In this document: in pieces, positions 1 through 5,492 of the stretch
Numbering within the stretch: position 1 is the stretch's first letter
Layout: every line of letters starts with the position of its first letter
DNA from: Thermoflexales bacterium
GTDB lineage: Bacteria; Chloroflexota; Anaerolineae; B4-G1; SLSP01
Reading direction: 5' to 3'
DNA length: 6,555 nt
Assembly: GCA_015486785.1 (NCBI GenBank)
Contig: WFQZ01000125.1
Span: 1-6,555, forward strand
Notes under the pieces: model-generated
What the model was told of the DNA's origin: nothing
What the model saw: the letters and a program-made list of their open reading frames with translations, nothing else
Database searches by the model: none
Program-made: the position numbers and the translations under genes

Positions 1-4
1 CCTT

Positions 5-961
5 ATGGGAGACGCTGCACCTGTAACCAAACACATCCCGGTGCTGTTGCGGGAAACCATAGACGGGCTGAACGTGCGCCCCGGCGGACTCTACCTTGAT
101 GCCACCCTCGGCGGCGGAGGACACACCCAGGCGATTTTGAGTGCCTCTGCGCCCGACGGACGGGTGCTGGGGCTGGATCGAGACCCGGAAGCTGCGGCGC
201 GAGCAGCTATGCGTCTGGCAACTTTCGGAGAGCGTGTGCAGATACGCCCGCTCTCTTTTGCGCATCTCGGCGCAGCCGTGGCCGCCACTGAGTGGGGGCT
301 GTTTGACGGCGTGCTCTTTGACTTGGGATACTCATCGTGGCAGATCGACGACCCGCAACGGGGATTCTCCTTCCGCTTTGACGCCCCGCTGGATATGCGT
401 TTCAATCCGGCGGAAGCCGAAACGCCGCCGGCGGCCACGTTGATCAACGAGCTGCCCGTGGACGAACTGGCGCAACTCATCCGCCGTTACGGGGAAGAGC
501 CGCACAGCCGCCGCATCGCGCAGGCCATCGCCGCCGCCAGACCCATCGCCACCACTAAGCAACTGGCCGAGCTGATCGCGGCGACGATCAAACGACGCGG
601 CCCGCGTCACCCGGCGACGCGCACCTTTCAAGCCTTGCGCATCGCCGTGAACCAAGAGCTGACCGCCTTGGAAGAAGCCCTCCCGCAAGCCGTACAAATC
701 TTGCGGCCCGGCGGACGCTTGGCCGTGATTACCTTTCATTCATTAGAGGATCGCATCGTGAAGCAGTTTATGAAGCGCGAACAACGAGCGTGCATCTGCC
801 CGCCGGAAGCACCGATCTGCACTTGCGGACATCGGCCCACACTGCGGATCGTCAACCGCAAGCCGATCACGCCGACGGCGGACGAGATCGCCGCCAACCC
901 ACGCAGCCGCAGCGCAAAATTGCGCCTCGCGGAGCGCATCACCGAGGGAGCAACACGATGA
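5..961 (+). CDS. rsmH: 16S rRNA (cytosine(1402)-N(4))-methyltransferase RsmH (MraW)
   Basis: Encodes a 318-residue SAM-dependent methyltransferase. The family N4-methylates C1402 of 16S rRNA in the decoding centre of the small subunit. Visible family signatures are the N-terminal HIPVLL (residues 10-15), the SAM-binding DATLGGGGH (32-40), the acidic GLDRD (56-60), DGVLFDLGYSSWQ (101-113; the family more often has VSSPQ), RGFSFR and LDMRF (119-133), RHPATRTFQALRIAVNQEL (201-219) and FHSLEDRIVK (244-253). A Cys cluster CxCx6CxC lies at 263-274. The length is normal for the family (about 300-320). The ATG at 5 puts the conserved HIPVLL at the expected distance from the N-terminus, but only four bases precede it, so no ribosome binding site can be judged and a longer N-terminus cannot be excluded. 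The stop overlaps the next start (ATGA). The position at the head of the cluster is the classical mraW location. Confidence 0.97.
   Translation: MGDAAPVTKHIPVLLRETIDGLNVRPGGLYLDATLGGGGHTQAILSASAPDGRVLGLDRDPEAAARAAMRLATFGERVQIRPLSFAHLGAAVAATEWGLFDGVLFDLGYSSWQIDDPQRGFSFRFDAPLDMRFNPAEAETPPAATLINELPVDELAQLIRRYGEEPHSRRIAQAIAAARPIATTKQLAELIAATIKRRGPRHPATRTFQALRIAVNQELTALEEALPQAVQILRPGGRLAVITFHSLEDRIVKQFMKREQRACICPPEAPICTCGHRPTLRIVNRKPITPTADEIAANPRSRSAKLRLAERITEGATR
944..950 (+). promoter_or_regulatory. Ribosome binding site of the ftsL-like gene
   Basis: The purine run GAGGGAG lies 7 nt before the ATG at 958, inside the end of rsmH. It supports 958 as the true start of the small gene rather than an earlier in-frame ATG at 790, which would lie deep inside rsmH. 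Confidence 0.7.
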
Positions 962-1293
962 GCGTCCTGTGGCAGAAGCAAACGCACGGTGTGCCCAAAC
1001 AGACCGAGCAAGCCAACCGCAAAGTGGCGCTGCTCTTCCTGGGCGGCGTGCTGACCGTCACCTTGCTGGCCGCCGCGTACCTGGGCTTGGTGGCCTGGAA
1101 CGTGCGCTTGGCCCGCCAAGTGTGGACGATGGAGAATCAGTTGATGACCATGGAACGTCAAAACCAGGCCTTGATGACCGAAGTCGCTCGGCTCAGCTCC
1201 ATTCCGGTGCTCCAAGAACGTTCCGTCAAGCTGGGCTATCAACCGGCCAAAACCGTCGATTTCATCCACCTGGAGGATACCCATGCTCCGTGA
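958..1293 (+). CDS. ftsL: FtsL-like bitopic cell division protein
   Basis: A small protein of 111 residues. It has a polar, basic cytoplasmic N-terminus (1-22), one hydrophobic membrane segment (about 23-48, rich in L, V, A and G), then a charged, Gln- and Met-rich stretch with heptad-like spacing (about 50-80) that could form a short coiled coil. The C-terminal part has an IPVLQERSVKLGYQPAKTV segment (82-100), resembling the region after the coiled coil in FtsL/DivIC-type proteins. This topology and the place between rsmH and the division PBP are those of FtsL, which forms the FtsQLB-type complex that activates septal peptidoglycan synthesis. Primary sequence in this family is poorly conserved, so the name rests on size, topology and synteny. 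The start at 958 overlaps the rsmH stop by 4 nt. An in-frame extension to an ATG at 790 exists but lies wholly within rsmH and lacks support. The end overlaps the next gene by 11 nt. Confidence 0.8.
   Translation: MSVLWQKQTHGVPKQTEQANRKVALLFLGGVLTVTLLAAAYLGLVAWNVRLARQVWTMENQLMTMERQNQALMTEVARLSSIPVLQERSVKLGYQPAKTVDFIHLEDTHAP
1272..1276 (+). promoter_or_regulatory. Ribosome binding site of ftsI
   Basis: GGAGG lies 6 nt before the ATG at 1283, within the last codons of the ftsL-like gene. It is a strong site that fixes the ftsI start despite the 11-nt overlap between the two genes. Confidence 0.8.
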
Positions 1294-3028
1294 TCCGGCG
1301 GCCCGCTTGCGGTTGATCGTTGCGCTCTGGGTGCTGGCACTCTTGCCCGTGCTCGGCCAACTGGTGCGCCTGCAAGTGCTGGAACATCCCCGCTACAAGG
1401 CCGAGGCCCAAAGCCTGGTGCGTCGGCAATACGCGCTCCCCTCTCCGCCCTGGGGCGTGATCACAGACCGCAACGGTGACTTGCTCGTGGGCAACTCGCC
1501 CGTCTACGACGTGGGCGCGGAGGTCAACTTGATCGCCGACCCCGCGCAAGCCTCGGCCACCCTGGCCCGCATCCTCTCTCAGCCCCCCGATAAACTGTAC
1601 GCTTCTCTCACGCCCGTCACCACCACCCAACGCTGGGCCTGGCGGTCGCTGGCGAAAAACATCACCGAAGATCAAGCCGCCCGCATCCGCGAGCTGCAAT
1701 GGAACTGGCTGACGCTGACCCCTACCTGGGATCGGTACTACGCGGAAGGCACGCTGGCCGCGCACACGCTGGGCTTCGTCAACGAACAGGGCTTGGGCTA
1801 CGGCGTGCAAGCAGCGCAACTGCGCTTCCTGCGCGGGGAGACTATCACCCACTACGGTAATGTCAGCGGCAACACCTCCCCCTTGCCGGAAGAACTGGCG
1901 GGACGCAATCCCATCCCGCACCCCGGCACCAACCTCCGCTTGACGCTCGACCGCACCGTGCAAGCCTTCGTCGAAGGCGAGTTGGCGACCGCCGTGCAGC
2001 AATATCACGCCGCCGGCGGCACGATCCTGGTCCTCGACCCTCGCAGCGGCGCGATCCTGGCCTCCGCCAGCCTGCCCACCTACGCCCCATCCCAGTACGC
2101 CCAATACGCCGCGCAAGGGAAAACCGACCTCTTCCCCGACCCGGCGATCAGCCGCCCCTACGAACCCGGCTCGGTCTTCAAGATCATCACCGTCGCCGCC
2201 GCGCTGGATTCCGGGCGGGCAAACCTGGACTGGTCCTACTACGATTCCGGGGCCATTGAATATGGCGGCATCATCGTTCACAACTGGGACGGCCTGGCCT
2301 ACGGGCACCAAGACCTGGAAGGAATTTTGGCCTACTCGCTGAACGTAGGCGTGACCACCCTTTCCACCAGAGTGGTGGGGCCGGAGATTTTCTATCACTA
2401 TGTGCGGGCCTTCGGCTTTGGGCAACTGACGGACGTGGAGTTGGCCGACGAATCGCCCGGCACCGTCCACCTGCTCACCGATTGGGACTGGGCCGATAGT
2501 TACCTGGCGACCAACGCCTTCGGGCAAGGGATCGCCGTCACGCCGCTGCAAATGGCAACGGCGGCGGCAGCCATCGCCAACGGCGGCGTGATGATGCAGC
2601 CGCACATCATCGCCGAGCGGCAATACCCCGACGGGCGGACGGTCAACATCCCGCCGCGCCCCTTAGGCCGTCCGATCTCCGCAGCCACCGCGTTGACGAT
2701 GACCGAGTTGATGGCGCGGGCTGTGGAACGCGAAGTCCCGCAAGCCGAAGTGCCCGGCTATCGCATCGCGGGCAAAACCGGCACCGCCCAAATCCCCACC
2801 AGCGGCGGCTACGATCCACGGGACGTGATCGCCTCTTTCGTGGGCTTCGGGCCGCTGCCCAACCCCCAAGTGCTCATCTTCGTCAAGCTGGACCGCCCCG
2901 ACGTGCCGCCCGATATGCGCTGGGGATCGCAAACTGCCGCTCCGCTCTTCAGCCGCGTGGCCCAACGGTTATTCGTCTTATTGAAAATCCCGCCTACAAT
3001 GGCGCGGGAAAGCATTGATAACGGTTGA
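1283..3028 (+). CDS. ftsI: Class B penicillin-binding protein, FtsI-type peptidoglycan D,D-transpeptidase
   Basis: A 581-residue membrane-anchored transpeptidase that would cross-link septal peptidoglycan outside the membrane. It has a short cytoplasmic N-terminus, one membrane anchor (about residues 9-28), a pedestal/dimerisation domain (about 50-210) that contains GVITDRNGDLL (58-68), and a transpeptidase domain (about 215-570). All three active-site motifs are present: SVFK with nucleophile Ser297 and Lys300, SLN at 352-354, and KTG at 498-500 in AGKTGTAQ. PASTA domains are absent; the protein ends soon after the transpeptidase fold. The pedestal motif is preceded by PPWG, where many relatives have an Arg before the Gly, and the SxN motif has Leu in its middle position where FtsI proteins often have Ser. 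Location after an ftsL-like gene in a dcw cluster favours FtsI over the elongation PBP2 or a SpoVD-type paralogue. The stop is 7 nt from murF. Confidence 0.93.
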   Translation: MLRDPAARLRLIVALWVLALLPVLGQLVRLQVLEHPRYKAEAQSLVRRQYALPSPPWGVITDRNGDLLVGNSPVYDVGAEVNLIADPAQASATLARILSQPPDKLYASLTPVTTTQRWAWRSLAKNITEDQAARIRELQWNWLTLTPTWDRYYAEGTLAAHTLGFVNEQGLGYGVQAAQLRFLRGETITHYGNVSGNTSPLPEELAGRNPIPHPGTNLRLTLDRTVQAFVEGELATAVQQYHAAGGTILVLDPRSGAILASASLPTYAPSQYAQYAAQGKTDLFPDPAISRPYEPGSVFKIITVAAALDSGRANLDWSYYDSGAIEYGGIIVHNWDGLAYGHQDLEGILAYSLNVGVTTLSTRVVGPEIFYHYVRAFGFGQLTDVELADESPGTVHLLTDWDWADSYLATNAFGQGIAVTPLQMATAAAAIANGGVMMQPHIIAERQYPDGRTVNIPPRPLGRPISAATALTMTELMARAVEREVPQAEVPGYRIAGKTGTAQIPTSGGYDPRDVIASFVGFGPLPNPQVLIFVKLDRPDVPPDMRWGSQTAAPLFSRVAQRLFVLLKIPPTMARESIDNG

Positions 3029-3030
3029 GG
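3027..3030 (+). promoter_or_regulatory. Ribosome binding site of murF
   Basis: GAGG overlaps the ftsI stop codon and lies 5 nt before the ATG at 3036. It supports this ATG over the in-frame TTG at 3015, which would add seven residues and overlap ftsI by 14 nt. Confidence 0.65.
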
Positions 3031-3035
3031 AAATT

Positions 3036-4496
3036 ATGGCTAAACAACTGACCTTGACAGACTTGATCCTTGGCATGGGGGGCAAAGGCCGCACCGAGGC
3101 CGAAGTCCCGGTGCATGCCGTCATTGACTCGCGGAAGGCCAAACCGGGCGCGGTCTTCTTCGCGCTGAGCGGGGAGCACACCGACGGCCATCAATACGTC
3201 GCCGACGCCTTCGCCAGAGGCGCGGTCGCCGCCGTCATTTCCCGCGAACTGCCGCTGGAAAACATCCCGCTCCTTGATCTCACCGCCGCGACGCAAGAAG
3301 CGGCCATCCCTCACCCGGTGGTGATTCGCGTGCGCAACGTGCTCAAAGCCCTGCAAGACGCCGCCCGCCATTGGCGGCAGCAGTTCACGCCGCGCGTGAT
3401 CGGCGTGACGGGCAGCGTGGGCAAAACCACCACCAAGGAAGTCGTGGCGCGAGTGCTGGCGCAACGGTACGTCGTCTTGCGCAACGACGGCTCCAAGAAC
3501 AACGAGATCGGCTTGCCGCTCACCCTGCTCCGCCTGACCGATGAGCACGAGTACGTGGTGCTGGAAATGGGTATGTACGTGCGCGGTGACATCACCTTCC
3601 TGGCCGATATGGCTCATCCGCACGTGGGCGTCATCACCAACGTAGCCACAGTCCACGCCTCCCGCGCCGGCAGCCTCGCCAACATCGCGCTCGCCAAGCA
3701 GGAGCTGGTCGAAGCTCTGCCCCCGGCCCCAGAAGGCGTCGCCATCCTGAACTACGACGATCCGCGCGTGCGCCCGATGGCGCAGCACACCCAGGCCCGT
3801 CCCTTCTTCTACGGATTCTCGCCGCACGCCGATTTGTGGGCCGATGAGGTGCAGGGCTTGGGGCTGGACGGCATCCGTCTGCGCCTGCACTACCGGAAGG
3901 AACGACTGTACGTCAAGGTGCCCCTGTTGGGACAACACAGCGTTCATACAGTCTTGCGGGCGACCGCTGTCGGGTTGGTCGAAGGGCTGACCTGGCAAGA
4001 GATCATTGAGGGACTGCGCTCTCCGGCCACCCAACTGCGCCTTGTCACCGTCCCCGGCCCGCGCGACTCGCTCATTCTGGATGATACCTATAACGCCAGC
4101 CCGCCGTCCACCTTGGCCGCGTTGAATCTGCTGCGCGACCTGGACGGACGCAAGATCGCCGTGCTCGGCGACATGCTGGAGCTGGGCGATTACGAAGAAG
4201 CCGGGCACCTGAAGGTCGGCTGCCGCGCGGCGAGCATCGTCGCCGAATTGATCGCCGTCGGCCCGCTGGCCCGCAACATCGCCAGGGGCGCGGAACTGTG
4301 CGGAATGACCCGCCATCACATCCACATGGTCAACGACAGTGAGGCGGCGATTCCGGTGTTGTGTGGACTCCTCCAACCCGGAGACGTGGTGCTGGTCAAA
4401 GGCTCGCGGGCGATGAAGATGGAGCGCATCGTGGAAGCTCTGGCCGATGAAGAATCCCCGCAGAGCACGGAGGAGTCCCCATGCGCTTCGCACTAA
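3036..4496 (+). CDS. murF: UDP-N-acetylmuramoyl-tripeptide--D-alanyl-D-alanine ligase MurF
   Basis: A cytoplasmic ATP-dependent Mur ligase of 486 residues that adds D-Ala-D-Ala to the UDP-MurNAc tripeptide to give the pentapeptide precursor. The N-terminal domain has DSRKAKPGAVFFAL (31-44) for UDP-MurNAc binding. The central ATPase domain has the P-loop GVTGSVGKTTTK (123-134), NNEIGLP (155-161), EMGM (177-180), TNVATVH (201-207) and Lys221, which sits where Mur ligases carry the carbamylated lysine. The C-terminal domain has DDTYNASPPS (349-358), LGDMLELG (377-384) and KGSR (455-458). The DDTYNASP motif is the MurF form; MurE would instead show a DYAHxP-type motif and a DNPR motif, which are absent. 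The length is close to the usual 450-480. The ATG at 3036 is chosen for its ribosome binding site; a TTG at 3015 is the alternative. The last about 16 residues are polar, and their codons overlap the mraY ribosome binding site and start. It directly follows ftsI with no murE between. Confidence 0.95.
   Translation: MAKQLTLTDLILGMGGKGRTEAEVPVHAVIDSRKAKPGAVFFALSGEHTDGHQYVADAFARGAVAAVISRELPLENIPLLDLTAATQEAAIPHPVVIRVRNVLKALQDAARHWRQQFTPRVIGVTGSVGKTTTKEVVARVLAQRYVVLRNDGSKNNEIGLPLTLLRLTDEHEYVVLEMGMYVRGDITFLADMAHPHVGVITNVATVHASRAGSLANIALAKQELVEALPPAPEGVAILNYDDPRVRPMAQHTQARPFFYGFSPHADLWADEVQGLGLDGIRLRLHYRKERLYVKVPLLGQHSVHTVLRATAVGLVEGLTWQEIIEGLRSPATQLRLVTVPGPRDSLILDDTYNASPPSTLAALNLLRDLDGRKIAVLGDMLELGDYEEAGHLKVGCRAASIVAELIAVGPLARNIARGAELCGMTRHHIHMVNDSEAAIPVLCGLLQPGDVVLVKGSRAMKMERIVEALADEESPQSTEESPCASH
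4469..4475 (+). promoter_or_regulatory. Ribosome binding site of mraY
   Basis: GGAGGAG lies 5 nt before the ATG at 4481 and 20 nt before a second in-frame ATG at 4496. The spacing favours 4481 as the main start. The site lies within the murF coding end, which suggests coupled translation. Confidence 0.8.
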
Positions 4497-5479
4497 TGCT
4501 GGCCAGCATCTCGTTTCTGATGGTCGTCTTCTGGGGCGCGCCGTACATTGGCTTGCTGAAGCATTGGAAAATCGGCAAGCGCATCCGGGTGGATGGGCCG
4601 CACGGGCACTACAACAAAATGGGCACGCCCACCATGGGCGGCGTGCTCATCACCTTGCCCGTGTTGCTGATCACCGTGGCCCTGAACATTTACAACCTGA
4701 TCGGCCAAACGATCATCGGGCGTTCCATTTTGCTGCCGCTGGTGGTGATGGTCTCATACGCCATCTTGGGAGCTTTGGATGACCTCGCCGGCGTGCGCGG
4801 CGTGCGGCGCGGTGAAGGATTTACCGCCCGCTTCAAGATGGAAATTGAGCTGCTGTTGACCTTGGGCGTGGGGCTGGTGCTCTTCTACGCGATGGACATC
4901 CACAGCGTAGCCATCCCCGGCATCCCCGCAAAGATCAACCTGGGATTGATCTACGTTCCCACGGCGATGTTCGTGATCATCGGCTCGGCCAACGCCGCCA
5001 ACCTCACCGACGGCCTCGACGGCCTGGCCGGTATCCTGATGGCCAGTGCTTTCGCCGCATACGGCGTGATCGCGGAGCTGCAAGGGCAAATCTACCTGGT
5101 GCTCTTCTGCTTCACCATCGTGGGCGCATCCTTCGCCTTCCTGTGGTTCAACGCCCATCCGGCGGAACTGTTCATGGGCGACACCGGCTCCTTGGCCTTG
5201 GGCGCGACGCTCGGCGTGGTGGCCCTGATGACCGGCCAATGGCTGATCTTGCCGGTGGTGATGCTCGTGCCGGTAGCGGAAACTCTGTCGGTCATCATCC
5301 AGGTAAGCTACTTCAAATACACCAAGTGGCGGTTCGGAGAAGGGCGGCGCATCTTCAAAATGACGCCCATCCACCACCACTTTGAGCTACTCGGTTGGTC
5401 AGAAACGCAGGTTGTACAAAGATTTTGGCTCGTGGGATTGCTGGCCGCGATGGCCGGCGTGGCCTTGGCCTTGGTATAG
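4481..5479 (+). CDS. mraY: Phospho-N-acetylmuramoyl-pentapeptide-transferase MraY
   Basis: A polytopic inner-membrane enzyme of 332 residues that transfers phospho-MurNAc-pentapeptide from UDP to undecaprenyl phosphate, making lipid I. About ten hydrophobic segments can be seen (near 4-22, 54-72, 82-99, 122-138, 155-172, 183-199, 204-222, 239-256, 258-276 and 313-331), the number known for the family. Signatures are KMGTPTMGG (47-55), the Asp pair D100-D101 in GALDDLAGVRG, ANLTDGLDGLAG (172-183), FMGDTGSLALG (231-241, with Asp234 matching the catalytic Asp of the family) and PIHHHFE (296-302). The length fits the shorter MraY form (about 320-330). The start at 4481 overlaps murF by 16 nt. An ATG at 4496 forms a TAATG junction with the murF stop and would give 327 residues; the ribosome binding site favours 4481. 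murF before it and murD after it are the standard neighbours. Confidence 0.97.
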   Translation: MRFALMLASISFLMVVFWGAPYIGLLKHWKIGKRIRVDGPHGHYNKMGTPTMGGVLITLPVLLITVALNIYNLIGQTIIGRSILLPLVVMVSYAILGALDDLAGVRGVRRGEGFTARFKMEIELLLTLGVGLVLFYAMDIHSVAIPGIPAKINLGLIYVPTAMFVIIGSANAANLTDGLDGLAGILMASAFAAYGVIAELQGQIYLVLFCFTIVGASFAFLWFNAHPAELFMGDTGSLALGATLGVVALMTGQWLILPVVMLVPVAETLSVIIQVSYFKYTKWRFGEGRRIFKMTPIHHHFELLGWSETQVVQRFWLVGLLAAMAGVALALV

Positions 5480-5482
5480 GAG
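5478..5482 (+). promoter_or_regulatory. Ribosome binding site of murD
   Basis: AGGAG begins inside the mraY stop codon and lies 10 nt before the ATG at 5493. A weaker GGGA at 5484-5487 sits 5 nt from the ATG and could also serve. Confidence 0.55.
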
Positions 5483-5492
5483 CGGGAAACAA

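Noticed and set aside
790..957. N-terminal extension of the ftsL-like frame from an ATG at 790
   Set aside because: It would overlap rsmH by 172 nt, and the added residues are His- and Arg-rich with no motif. The ATG at 958 has a good ribosome binding site and the ATGA coupling.
1262..2623. A 453-codon open frame on the minus strand opposite ftsI
   Set aside because: Low-complexity composition (Gly, Gln, Val, Arg) typical of antisense shadows, no known motif, and it lies opposite a gene with intact catalytic motifs.
3015..3035. TTG start for murF, seven residues upstream
   Set aside because: The ATG at 3036 has GAGG at 5 nt and matches the expected N-terminus; the TTG lacks a clear site and would overlap ftsI.
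3054..3059. Perfect -35-like TTGACA early in murF
   Set aside because: It is made by ordinary Leu-Thr codons, and no -10-like hexamer is found at the right distance downstream.
2994..4493. A 499-codon open frame on the minus strand spanning all of murF
   Set aside because: It mirrors the codon periodicity of GC-rich murF. Its product is rich in Gln, His, Gly and Arg with no recognisable domain, while the + strand has complete MurF motifs.
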